Shown piece after piece: positions 26,929 through 35,311 of a DNA stretch of 64,000 nt; within the stretch, counting starts at the first letter, position 1, and every line of letters begins with the position of its first letter. The translations under genes were made by a program, and so were the position numbers. The stretch spans positions 186,001 through 250,000 of the forward strand of contig JACVCL010000001.1 of assembly GCA_016742075.1 (NCBI GenBank), read 5' to 3'. This stretch comes from Phycisphaerales bacterium (lineage in GTDB: Bacteria; Planctomycetota; Phycisphaerae; Phycisphaerales; UBA1924). Below the pieces are notes generated by a model, which searched no databases, was not told the origin of the DNA, and saw nothing but the letters and a program-made list of their open reading frames with translations.

Positions 26929-29742
26929 ATGCCCCCCGCCGCCATCGGTCCATTCAAGGTTGAACGCGAAATCGGCCGCGGCGGCATGGGCGAGGTGTAC
27001 CTCGCCCGTGACTCGCGTCTGGATCGGCTCGTCGCCATCAAGGCCCTGCCGGCGCACCTCACCCAAGACCCCGACCGCCTCGTCCGCTTCCAGCGTGAGG
27101 CCAAGGTCTTGGCCTCGCTCAATCACCCCGGCATCGGCGCGATCTACGGGCTCGAAGAGGCGAACGGGCACCAGTACCTGATCCTTGAGTTCATCGATGG
27201 CGAGACGCTCGCTGATCGGCTGGCCAAGGGTCCGATCCCGGTCGAAGACTCGCTGACGATCGCCGGACAAATCGCCGAGGCGCTTGAGGTCGCGCACGAG
27301 AAAGGCGTCGTCCACCGTGACCTGAAACCCAGCAACGTGATGCTGACCACCGACGGCATGGTCAAGGTGCTCGACTTCGGGCTGGCGCGGACGGCGGACG
27401 GCGCCCCGGCCTCGACAAGCATGCCAGCCGCGCCGGCCGACTCGCCGACGATCACCTCGCCCGCGCGATTCGCCAACAGCCCGACCATCCCCGGCGTGAT
27501 CATGGGCACCGCGGGGTACATGTCCCCCGAGCAGGCCCGCGGCAAGCCGGTCGACAAGCGCTCCGACATCTTCTCCTTCGGCTGCGTGCTCTACGAGATG
27601 CTCACCGGAGCGGGTCCATTCCCGGGCGAGACCGTCACAGACTCGTTGGGTGCCATCCTGCACCGCGAGCCCAACTGGACCCTGCTCCCGGCACGCACGC
27701 CGCAGCGCGTGAGGGAGCTGCTGGCCAACTGCCTCGCGAAGGATCGCAAGAACCGGCTGCATGACATCGGGGATGCGCGACTCGAACTTCAGCACGCGCT
27801 CAGCGGGCAGGAGTGGTCCTCGGCCGCGGCATCAGCCACGGTGCCCCGGAAGTCGCGAAGCCTCGCCATCGGGGCGGCCTGCGGCATCGCGCTGCTGGCC
27901 GGCGCGACCGGATGGTTGCTATCGAGCCGGCTTTCGCGACCCGCGCCGGTCGCGCCGCCGCAGACGTTCCATGTCTCCACGACGATTCAGAGCAAACCGC
28001 CCTTCAACTCGCTGTGGGGCATCTCCCCGGATGCGCGGTTCCTGGTCTACACCGCCTGGCCCGAACTCGAAGCCGACAGCACCAAGCCTCAGGGCGTGCT
28101 CGTCGTGCGTCGCCTCGACCGCGACGAAACCACGGTTCTCGAGGGCACCGAGGGCGCCAGAGCCGCCGCGCTGTCGCCGGACGGGCGATGGGTCGCGTTC
28201 TCGAGCGCCAAGGACCGCGCCGGCACAAAGTTCAGCCTGAAGAAAATCGCGCTCGACGATGGGCGACTCTCGGGCCGACCGGAGACCATCTGCGAGTTGC
28301 CGCAGGGATCGCAGTTCCAGCTGGGTTGGGCGTCGGACCGCGAAGTGGTGTTCGCGCCCGAGTTGGAGCGGGCCATCTACGCCGTGGCGGCCTCGGGCGG
28401 CGACCCGCGGCTCCTCACCCGAGAGGAGCGTTCCGAAGAGTTCCAAGGCTGGAGTGACTTTTCCCCGCTGGTCGTGGGGCAGTCGATTCTGGCCACGCAC
28501 TTCGTGGTTGCAGACGACAAGGTCAGGGTCAATGCCGAAGTCATCGACCTCGCTTCTGGAAAGCGAACGATCGTGCTCCCCGACGCCGGTGGCGTCCAGG
28601 TGCTGACGGACCGCGTGCGAGGCGGAGCGTTTCTGGTGGCACTGAGAGCCGACCAGACGAACCTGGTCGCGGTGCGCATCGATCCAAGCACGCTGCGGAC
28701 GCTCGGCGAGCCCGTGAGGGTCTGGAGCGGCAACACCGTCAACCAGGCCAAGCTCTCGACGAGCGGCACGCTCGCCCTCTCGACGCGTGCATCCGACTTT
28801 TCGAATCGGCGCCTGGCATGGCTCGACGACAAAGGCCAGCCGCAGCCCATCCCCGGACCAACACGAGCCTTCTCTGAGATCGCGGTCTCTCCGGAGGGCG
28901 GGCGTGTGCTGGCCAACTTGCAGGTATCCAACGCTGATGACCTGACCTCCGAGCTGTGGGTCCAGGACCTGACACGCCGAACGTCCACGCGAATCCCGAT
29001 CCAGGGCTTCGCCATGGGCCTGATGTGGAACCCGAACGGGCAGCGCATCGTGCACGGCTCGTTCGCCCAGGGGGAGTTCTCGATCGTCGATCGGCCGGCG
29101 GGCGGGTCCGGCGAGCCGGTCAAGATGTTCACCTCGCCGCTCGCTGACCAGAAGTTCGTCATTCCCTCGGCCTGGTCGCCCGACGGCAGGATCCTCGCGA
29201 TCGTCCAGCAGGACATGAAGACCAACATGGGTGATGTCCTGATGCTCGAGCAGGAGGCGTCGGCGGCGAAGTGGAAGGCCACGCCATACCTGAACTCGCC
29301 GGCCGACGAGCACGCCCTGCGATTCTCGCCCGACGGCAAATGGGTGCTGTTCTGTTCGGTGGAGTCCGGGCGTCACGAACTCTACGTGCAGCGGTTCACC
29401 GGCGCGGCATCAGGGACCGAGGATGCGAAGGCCGGCCGCACCCAGGTTTCGACCAACGGGCACGACGGCGCTGCCTGGTGGAGCCCCGACGGCAAGGAGA
29501 TCCGCTTCGTCGACGCCGAAAGGCAGGTCGTCAGCGTCGAGGTGAAGACCGAGCCGACGTTCGCCGTCTCCATCCCCAAGTTGCTCTACAGCATCAAGGA
29601 GTTGAAGACCAGCGGCCTGACGTGGGGGCCCGATGGACGCCTGATGGTCATCCTGCAAGGTGAAAACGAGGTGGCGAAACGCATCGATCTGGTCGTCAAC
29701 TTTGCGGATGAAATGCGAGCGAAGGTGGACGCAGCGAGGTGA
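26929..29742 (+). CDS. Ser/Thr protein kinase with C-terminal TolB/WD40-like propeller
   Basis: 937-aa receptor-like kinase. Residues ~5-280 are the Hanks kinase: IGRGGMGEVYLARD, VAIKALP, HRDLKPSNVML, LDFGLA, GTAGYMSPEQARG. One transmembrane helix (AIGAACGIALLAGATGWLL) is followed by a ~600-residue extracytoplasmic domain with PD40/TolB-type blades (ALSPDGRWVAFSS, AWSPDGRILAIVQQ, RFSPDGKWVLFCS, WWSPDGKEIRFVD). This architecture is common in planctomycetes and acidobacteria. ATG 26929 was chosen because homology starts there and a -10 box lies 9 nt upstream. Ligand and substrates unknown. Confidence 0.92.
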   Translation: MPPAAIGPFKVEREIGRGGMGEVYLARDSRLDRLVAIKALPAHLTQDPDRLVRFQREAKVLASLNHPGIGAIYGLEEANGHQYLILEFIDGETLADRLAKGPIPVEDSLTIAGQIAEALEVAHEKGVVHRDLKPSNVMLTTDGMVKVLDFGLARTADGAPASTSMPAAPADSPTITSPARFANSPTIPGVIMGTAGYMSPEQARGKPVDKRSDIFSFGCVLYEMLTGAGPFPGETVTDSLGAILHREPNWTLLPARTPQRVRELLANCLAKDRKNRLHDIGDARLELQHALSGQEWSSAAASATVPRKSRSLAIGAACGIALLAGATGWLLSSRLSRPAPVAPPQTFHVSTTIQSKPPFNSLWGISPDARFLVYTAWPELEADSTKPQGVLVVRRLDRDETTVLEGTEGARAAALSPDGRWVAFSSAKDRAGTKFSLKKIALDDGRLSGRPETICELPQGSQFQLGWASDREVVFAPELERAIYAVAASGGDPRLLTREERSEEFQGWSDFSPLVVGQSILATHFVVADDKVRVNAEVIDLASGKRTIVLPDAGGVQVLTDRVRGGAFLVALRADQTNLVAVRIDPSTLRTLGEPVRVWSGNTVNQAKLSTSGTLALSTRASDFSNRRLAWLDDKGQPQPIPGPTRAFSEIAVSPEGGRVLANLQVSNADDLTSELWVQDLTRRTSTRIPIQGFAMGLMWNPNGQRIVHGSFAQGEFSIVDRPAGGSGEPVKMFTSPLADQKFVIPSAWSPDGRILAIVQQDMKTNMGDVLMLEQEASAAKWKATPYLNSPADEHALRFSPDGKWVLFCSVESGRHELYVQRFTGAASGTEDAKAGRTQVSTNGHDGAAWWSPDGKEIRFVDAERQVVSVEVKTEPTFAVSIPKLLYSIKELKTSGLTWGPDGRLMVILQGENEVAKRIDLVVNFADEMRAKVDAAR

Positions 29743-29798
29743 AAGGCCGCGAGCGTTTGGTCGGCCAGAAGACGCCTCACGCCACCGCCAGCCTTAAA

Positions 29799-29894
29799 CG
29801 ACAACCCCCGAGCCGTGCGACCCGGGGGTTATGCGAATAGAGGGCGGGGGGCTTTCTGACGAACCCCTTTTCAGAGACCCAGTGATACGATGCG
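29799..29894 (+). repeat. Structured intergenic repeat, copy 2 (hairpin element)
   Basis: 96-nt element 56 nt after the kinase stop. Stem AACCCCCG / CGGGGGTT around a 12-nt loop, then GGTTATGCGAATAGAGGGCG and a second small stem (TCTGA ... TCAGA). Very similar to 30914-31009. The first hairpin could also terminate transcription, though no T-run follows. Confidence 0.75.
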
Positions 29895-30035
29895 GCTCGG
29901 TGCGGCTCCGGCAAGACTCAACGTCGCAGATTTGTGCCAAGCACCGATCGCCTTCTCGGTCGTTCAGGTACACTCTAGATCTCACGTGTGAACACCGGCC
30001 GAGAACGGCCCCTGAGCAGATTCTGGAGCTCCCGC

Positions 30036-30872
30036 ATGACTGCGCCCAGCAGCACCGACGCGAACGACCAACCCGCGGTCCCCTTCTACGACGCGATCTA
30101 CGGCCGCTTTGACAAGGACGTGTACCGCGAGATTCGCCGGGGAGTTTGGGGCGACGATTTCGGCCAGAACAGCTGGATCACGGCAGCCGAGCAGGATCGG
30201 TTCCTTGAGTGGTGTGCGGTAGGCGCGCAGCACCGGCTGCTCGATGTCGCGTGCGGTTCGGGTGGCCCGGCGGTTCGAATCGCCGAGCGAACCGGGGCGG
30301 CGGTGACCGGCGTCGACGTGCACGCGGACGGCATTGCAGCGGCGCGAAACTACGCAGCGGCACGAAACCTGGCAGCGAGCACGACGTTTGTCGTCCACGA
30401 CGCCGGTCGCAAGCTGGAGTTCGCAGACGCTTCGTTCGATGTGCTCGTCTGCATCGATGCCATCAACCATCTTCCAGACCGGCCTCGCGTTCTGGCAGAC
30501 TGGTGCCGAGTGCTCCGTCCGGGCGGCTCTTTGGTCTTCACCGACCCGATCGTTGTCACCGGCCCGCTCACAGCCGAGGAGATCGCTATCCGGGCGTCGA
30601 TCGGCTTCTTCCAGTTCGTGCCCCGGGAGACGAACCCTCGCTTACTCGCCGAGGCCGGGTTCGAGGTCCGCCAGTGTGAAGACCTCACTCCGGCCGTCGC
30701 GGAGATCGCGGGGAGCTGGCACAGGCAACGCAAGCTCCGTTCGACCGATCTTCTGCGCCTCGAAGGCGAGCAAACGTACAAGGGGCAACAGCGATTCCTC
30801 GAAGTCGCATGCCGCCTCGCCCGTGAGCGGCGACTTTCGCGCTTCGCGTACTTCGCGATCAAGACCAGCTGA
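30036..30872 (+). CDS. Class I SAM-dependent methyltransferase
   Basis: 278-aa methyltransferase. AdoMet motif I is LLDVACGSGGPAVRIAE, motif II acidic residue in VTGVDVHAD, then FVVHDAGRKLEFADASFDVLVCIDAINHL and LRPGGSLVFTDPIV. It resembles small-molecule methyltransferases of the UbiE/sarcosine-dimethylglycine type; acceptor unknown. ATG 30036 follows a GGAG SD; the upstream track start adds no homology. Flanked on both sides by copies of the intergenic repeat. Confidence 0.85.
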   Translation: MTAPSSTDANDQPAVPFYDAIYGRFDKDVYREIRRGVWGDDFGQNSWITAAEQDRFLEWCAVGAQHRLLDVACGSGGPAVRIAERTGAAVTGVDVHADGIAAARNYAAARNLAASTTFVVHDAGRKLEFADASFDVLVCIDAINHLPDRPRVLADWCRVLRPGGSLVFTDPIVVTGPLTAEEIAIRASIGFFQFVPRETNPRLLAEAGFEVRQCEDLTPAVAEIAGSWHRQRKLRSTDLLRLEGEQTYKGQQRFLEVACRLARERRLSRFAYFAIKTS

Positions 30873-30913
30873 CGCATGTCCCGCGCTGCGTCGAGTGTCA
30901 GAGGGCTTGAAAA

Positions 30914-31009
30914 CGACAACCCCCGAGTCGTGTGACCCGGGGGTTATGCGAATAGAGGGCGAGGGGTGGTCTGACAGCGTCGTTTCCAGAGCCCCGGAGA
31001 CGCGACGCC
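30914..31009 (+). repeat. Structured intergenic repeat, copy 3
   Basis: Near-identical to 29799-29894 in the hairpin half, with loop substitutions (AGTCGTGTGACC). The downstream part GAGGGGTGGTCTGACAGCGTC and a second stem GGTCTG ... CAGAGCC match copy 4. Starts 42 nt after the methyltransferase stop. Confidence 0.75.
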
Positions 31010-31213
31010 CGGATGTCGCGGCCCGGCGGGTTGCGGGGAGTCTGCTGGTTATGCCCGCGCGACAGGGGGCCGGGCGGCGGCGCCGCCGAGACGGGGAGCG
31101 AGAATCTTGTCGCGATCGCACGATTTCCCGGGCAGCACGCCGATCGGCCGCATAGGGGACGGGTAGAGAACTCGTTCCGTCCCACCCCCTTGGCGCGACA
31201 CGCTCCACGGGTG

Positions 31214-31259
31214 GTCGTCAGACCATCCATGCTGAGAGGACGAGGGGTGGTCTGACGAC
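31214..31259. repeat. Perfect 12-bp inverted repeat GTCGTCAGACCA / TGGTCTGACGAC
   Basis: Arms at 31214-31225 and 31248-31259. The right arm belongs to repeat copy 4, so the left arm is a short inverted copy of the same sequence. Confidence 0.7.
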
Positions 31260-31295
31260 GTTCGTTTCGGAGACCCAGAGACAGGACGCGCATCT
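31236..31295 (+). repeat. Structured intergenic repeat, copy 4 (lacks the first hairpin)
   Basis: GAGGACGAGGGGTGGTCTGACGACGTTCG... with second stem GGTCT ... AGACC. Shares its 3' half with copies 1 and 3. Confidence 0.65.
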
Positions 31296-31583
31296 GCGGT
31301 CGCCCGGCAAGTCCTGGGTGGCCATCGACCTGACTCGGTGAACAGAGGCACGCCGAAACGGTCTCCAAGTCGCCGGTCTTGGCGGATCCCGGGGGCCGTC
31401 GCGTCCGGGTGACTCCGCACGCGACAGCTCTTCCTGTCGGGATCCACTCGCCCAGATGGACACACTAAGGCTGGTCGCCAGCACATCTGCGGGCCGGCCG
31501 GGTCACGCATCCATCCCCAGGGAGTGTCTACCCGGCCGCGACCCACTCCTCGGGGGCATGGCGCAACGCCAGAAGGGTCTCCG

Positions 31584-32075
31584 ATGTCACTCAACGCCGC
31601 CGCCCTCGAGTTCGCACTCCGCCTTGCCCGCATCAAGGCGGTCCAACTGCGCCGTCGGCTCCCCTGGGAGCAGGTGGAGGACATCCAGCAGGAGCTGCTG
31701 CTGGCGGTCGTCCAAGGATGGACCAGATACGACCCCAGCCGCCGGGCCGAGCCGTTCATCGAGGTGATCATTCGACACCGCGCGTGCAAGCTACTGGAAC
31801 GCTGCCGCCACAGAGGCCGCTCGCGTCAAGACCTCTTGGTCGCGGCTGAGCATGCCGCCGCGAATCGCGATCAGCACGACTCTGATCTCCGGCATGACAC
31901 AGGCATCGCAATGGCGACGCTCGCGCCGGAAGTTCGACGGGCATGCCAGCAACTGAAGACCGAGTCGACCAGTTCAGTTGCTCGGTCCCTTGGCATCCCG
32001 CGCTCAACGTTGGACAGTTGGTTGCACAAAGCACGTGGTGTGTTCCGATCGGGTGGACTCGGTTGTTATCGGTAA
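31584..32075 (+). CDS. Small sigma-70-like factor (regions 2 and 4)
   Basis: 163-aa protein with a sigma region 2-like N-terminus (PWEQVEDIQQELLLAVVQGWTRYDP, FIEVIIRHRACKLLERCRH) and a C-terminal HTH like region 4 (SSVARSLGIPRSTLDSWLHKARGVF). Similar small factors occur in mobile elements and in ECF groups. The ATG at 31584 begins the homologous part. First gene of the less GC-rich island; no anti-sigma partner is adjacent. A stand-alone phage- or ICE-type regulator is the best guess. Confidence 0.65.
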   Translation: MSLNAAALEFALRLARIKAVQLRRRLPWEQVEDIQQELLLAVVQGWTRYDPSRRAEPFIEVIIRHRACKLLERCRHRGRSRQDLLVAAEHAAANRDQHDSDLRHDTGIAMATLAPEVRRACQQLKTESTSSVARSLGIPRSTLDSWLHKARGVFRSGGLGCYR

Positions 32076-32101
32076 CCGGGTCTGTGTGTCAGCGGGCATC
32101 G

Positions 32102-32410
32102 TCACGCCGCCCTCCAGTACCTCTTCGGCCGCGGTACATGCTGAACGGTCACAACCGCACCATCGCACGAAACCACCACAGCGACGTTTCGGGCGCGATC
32201 TGCAACTCGCCGCAACTGGCGAGCGTGCCGTCGGGCGGCCTGCGTTCCGAGGAAGTATGCGATGCAGCCGTCTCCCGCTCGATAGACATCCCCGAAGGCC
32301 AGTACCGCCTCCATGACCCCAGCCACGATCCCCCTCTGCTGCTGGCGGAGGGTGGCGTGGTGAGTCAGCTTGAGCTCGGAGATTGACGGGCGATTCGAAG
32401 CGTGTGGCAT
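32102..32410 (-). CDS. DUF4258-like small protein
   Basis: 102-aa protein. The core LTHHATLRQQQRGIVAGVMEAVLAFGDVYRAGDGCIAYFLG matches the DUF4258 pattern (H-a-x-x-R-x-x-x-R-G-I), a family frequent in mobile elements and toxin-like contexts. ATG 32410 follows AAGGGAG at good spacing. Convergent with the sigma-like gene (26 nt) and divergent from the helicase operon. Function unknown. Confidence 0.6.
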   Translation of the reverse strand: MPHASNRPSISELKLTHHATLRQQQRGIVAGVMEAVLAFGDVYRAGDGCIAYFLGTQAARRHARQLRRVADRARNVAVVVSCDGAVVTVQHVPRPKRYWRAA

Positions 32411-32442
32411 GTGAAGCTCCCTTGTGGTGGGAGCTGATGCAT

Positions 32443-32479
32443 TCGGCGTGCCAGCAACAGCATGCGGACTCGGTGTGCC
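32443..32479 (+). promoter_or_regulatory. Direct repeat TCGGYGTGCC x2, possible activator site
   Basis: TCGGCGTGCC (32443-32452) and TCGGTGTGCC (32470-32479) are 27 bp apart, ~150 bp upstream of the sigma-54 promoter, the usual distance for an enhancer-binding protein. Speculative. Confidence 0.25.
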
Positions 32480-32605
32480 GCAGTGGCTGTTCAGCGGCCC
32501 ACGGCCTCGGACAAAGCGGGTCATTTCACCCGGACGCGGGCCATTTGTGTACTATGGAGGCAACCTCGGTCTGCCCTCGGCGGTGCAGAACCCCATTGCG
32601 CGACT

Positions 32606-32621
32606 TGGCACCGGCATTGCA
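32606..32621 (+). promoter_or_regulatory. Sigma-54 promoter TGGCAC-N5-TTGCA of the helicase operon
   Basis: TGGCAC (32606-32611), 5-nt spacer, TTGCA (32617-32621): the -24/-12 consensus with correct GG-GC spacing. It lies 53 nt before the helicase ATG, and the same operon encodes a GAFTGA-containing sigma-54 activator. This fits a self-contained inducible circuit. Confidence 0.75.
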
Positions 32622-32674
32622 AGAGGCGCACCGGAGCAATCGCCAAGCACGGCGTCTTGCCCGGAAAGGACCCG

Positions 32675-35311
32675 ATGGCATCTCTCTGGTACGAAGCACT
32701 TGCGGCTTACGACCCATCGCTGGCGGTGGATCGCGTCGAGAAGTTCGCCCGAAGCGGCATCGACGAGTTCGTTCAGTATCTTCAGCTAGCCCGGATTCAC
32801 CAAGAGAAGTCGGCAATCCGCGCATCGTGGCAGCGTGACGAGGACGATGGGGATCGGCGGGACGGCAGCTTGTGGGTGGAGCTGTGCGCGCCGACGGGAA
32901 ATGTGGATCGATTCGAGAAGGATGCAAAGAAGTTCTTCGCGGATCAGATCAAGGAGGTGTACGAGGCGGAGCCCGCAGACGGTGATGCCGAACCAGAGCG
33001 ACCGCAGTTCGACGAATCACGTCGCATCGGTGTTCTTGACGTTGACGAGAACTCCGGTCGCCTCCTTCTGGAGCGTGAGCCTGAGCTTGAGCACATCTTG
33101 CTGCGTCCCAACACATACGCACTCCACCGCCAGATTCAGGCGATGCGCCAACTGCGGAACGAGCCCCGTCCAGAGAACCTTCCGCTGCTCCGCCTGCTCG
33201 GGCCGGCCCGCCCGAAGGATGGGGTGTGGCCCGGTGGGAGAGAGATCGGGACTGTTCAGTGGCCACAGCCGACGCCGCGCGCAATCGATCGGTGGTACAT
33301 CCTCGACAAGGAGGTCGAGGGGATCGAGGAGCAACGAGGGTTCGTCGTCCAAGCATTGAGCTCTCCTGATTTCGCCATCCTTGAGGGGCCTCCCGGCTCG
33401 GGCAAGACCACGGTCATCTGCGAGCTGGTCATGCAACTTGTCGAGCGTGGCAATCGCGTGCTCCTGTGCGCCTCCACTCACGTTGCCGTGGACAATGTCC
33501 TGGAACGGCTCAAGAGCGACACTCACCGCTTCCGAGACCATGTCCTGGCCGTGCGGATCGGAGACCGCCACAACATTTCGGTCAAGGCCCGACCATATCG
33601 ACTGGAGGAGTTCAAGCAGACGACACGTTCGCAGATCACCACACACCTGCAACAACAGCGAGCTAGAACCGTCGCCCAAGAGGAAATGCTCCGTGCACTC
33701 CGTGGGAACGACACGATGATCGAGCGGCTCGTTCTGGAGTGCGCCAACCTCGTCTGCGGCACCACAATCGGCATTCTGCAGCACCCGGACATCAAGGCGC
33801 AAAAGGACGAGCGCCGGGGCGTCGACGCGGCATTTGACGTACTGATCGTCGACGAAGCTAGCAAGACAACGTTTCAGGAGTTCTTGGTACCCGGCCTGCT
33901 CGCCAAGCGATGGGTGCTGGTCGGGGATCCGCTTCAGCTATCGCCGTATGTCGAGGATGAGGAAGTGGCCGCCAGCGTTCAGGCCGCCATGCCCAACCTT
34001 GATGCACGGCACGCGTGCCTGGATGTCTTTGACAACCACCGCAGCGGCGACGATCCGAGCCTGTGGAAGCCCACCGTCGTCGTGTCGGATGACCCAGCTC
34101 TTCATGAGCTGTATGCCGCCCAAGCCGCCGCGCATGGGGTGCAGTGGACCGATGGAGACACGGCCGATTGGGCGTCGCTCCATAGTGTCCCGTTGATTCT
34201 GGCCACGTCCGACGGCGCGTCACGATCCCGCGAGTGGCCCGCGGACATCGCCGTGGTTCGCGGAGAGTTTGATGGGGTGGACAACGTGCGACGCCGCGCA
34301 ATGGCCTTTTGGGACGGCCGTGACCGCTTGATGGATGAGGACCGCAGTTGGGAGAGCGAGATCGCATGGCGTCTCTCTCGGGAGTATGAACAGCGACTGT
34401 TCGAGCGAGACGGGATGCAAAGTGCCACGGCCCAGCGGTATCGACGTGATCGGCAACTCCTACTGCCAGCCCCAGGCACGGGAATCAAGGCGGACGTAGT
34501 GAGCGACTACGTGACGAACATCCAGCGCATCGCGCTTCCATCGGTTCTGGAATCGCTGCGGTATGGATTCGGACGCAAGGGGGCTATCACCCCGACGACG
34601 CTCTCGGAGGGCTTGCCACAAGATGTCCTCGCGGCGCGCCATACCAGGCTCACCTACCAAAGACGAATGCACCCTGAGATCTCTGCGTTTCCTCGGGAGC
34701 ACGTCTATCACGGGCATGCCCTGATTGATCCTCCCGACATGATGTCACGCCGAGAGTGGCCCAATGGAGGCCCAAGGCGATACTCCTCTCGCGCCGAGTG
34801 GCTGGATGTGAAGACGCGGTCGAAGGGGCACAGCAGGGAAGAGGTTGCAGTCGTCATCGAGGAACTCAAGGCATTTATGGCGTGGGCCGCTCGCAATCCC
34901 CGACCAGACGGACAGCTTTGGGAAGCGGCAGTGCTGACGTTCTATCGAGCACAGGAAAGGGAGCTGCGTTGGGCAATGCGCAGCCTGAGCGGCGAACGTC
35001 TCGCGATGCAGGAGTCGGTTCTGAAGCACTCCGGTGTGCCGGTTGTGTCCGCGCACGTGTGTACGGTGGACCGTTTCCAGGGACACGAGGCCGACATCGT
35101 CTTTCTCTCGGTTGCCAACGGATGGCCGACCAGCTTCCTCGAGAGCCCGAACCGGATCAACGTCGCAGTGACTCGGGCGCGGTACCAGCTGGTGGTCGTT
35201 GGTAACCGTCACGAGATGCTCAAGTGCCGGTCGCCGGTGCTCGGTGGGCTCGCACGCTCACTCAAGTACGGACTTCGCTTCAATCCCGGCAAAGGGGGGC
35301 ATGCATCATGA
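32675..35311 (+). CDS. DNA2/UPF1-like superfamily 1 helicase
   Basis: 878-aa SF1B-type helicase. Walker A GPPGSGKTT near residue 237, ASTHVAVDNVLERL (motif Ia), Walker B-like VDEASKTTF, LVGDPLQLSPY (motif III), YQRRMHPEIS (motif IV), VCTVDRFQGHEADIVFLS (motif V), and RINVAVTRARYQLVVVGNR (motif VI). An N-terminal ~220 residues without assigned domain and a long insertion between motifs III and IV (D-rich, ~200 aa) are noteworthy. ATG 32675 follows an AAGGA SD. First gene of a unit with the unknown protein, PLD nuclease and CARF-AAA+ activator; 4-nt overlap with the next gene. Confidence 0.9.
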   Translation: MASLWYEALAAYDPSLAVDRVEKFARSGIDEFVQYLQLARIHQEKSAIRASWQRDEDDGDRRDGSLWVELCAPTGNVDRFEKDAKKFFADQIKEVYEAEPADGDAEPERPQFDESRRIGVLDVDENSGRLLLEREPELEHILLRPNTYALHRQIQAMRQLRNEPRPENLPLLRLLGPARPKDGVWPGGREIGTVQWPQPTPRAIDRWYILDKEVEGIEEQRGFVVQALSSPDFAILEGPPGSGKTTVICELVMQLVERGNRVLLCASTHVAVDNVLERLKSDTHRFRDHVLAVRIGDRHNISVKARPYRLEEFKQTTRSQITTHLQQQRARTVAQEEMLRALRGNDTMIERLVLECANLVCGTTIGILQHPDIKAQKDERRGVDAAFDVLIVDEASKTTFQEFLVPGLLAKRWVLVGDPLQLSPYVEDEEVAASVQAAMPNLDARHACLDVFDNHRSGDDPSLWKPTVVVSDDPALHELYAAQAAAHGVQWTDGDTADWASLHSVPLILATSDGASRSREWPADIAVVRGEFDGVDNVRRRAMAFWDGRDRLMDEDRSWESEIAWRLSREYEQRLFERDGMQSATAQRYRRDRQLLLPAPGTGIKADVVSDYVTNIQRIALPSVLESLRYGFGRKGAITPTTLSEGLPQDVLAARHTRLTYQRRMHPEISAFPREHVYHGHALIDPPDMMSRREWPNGGPRRYSSRAEWLDVKTRSKGHSREEVAVVIEELKAFMAWAARNPRPDGQLWEAAVLTFYRAQERELRWAMRSLSGERLAMQESVLKHSGVPVVSAHVCTVDRFQGHEADIVFLSVANGWPTSFLESPNRINVAVTRARYQLVVVGNRHEMLKCRSPVLGGLARSLKYGLRFNPGKGGHAS

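Larger units (their letters stand above)
31010..31583. other. Intergenic stretch with repeats, no convincing gene
   Basis: Contains a 12-bp inverted repeat and repeat copy 4 (annotated separately). No ORF shows a recognisable protein. It marks the boundary between GC-rich chromosome and the less GC-rich defence island. Confidence 0.45.

Noticed and set aside
27919-29376. 485-aa antisense ORF opposite the kinase-propeller gene
   Set aside because: No domain; the opposite strand encodes a clear kinase and PD40 repeats.
29805-29830. tRNA or riboswitch at the CCCCCG hairpin
   Set aside because: Single short stem with no cloverleaf or known aptamer; better described as a repeat or terminator-like hairpin.
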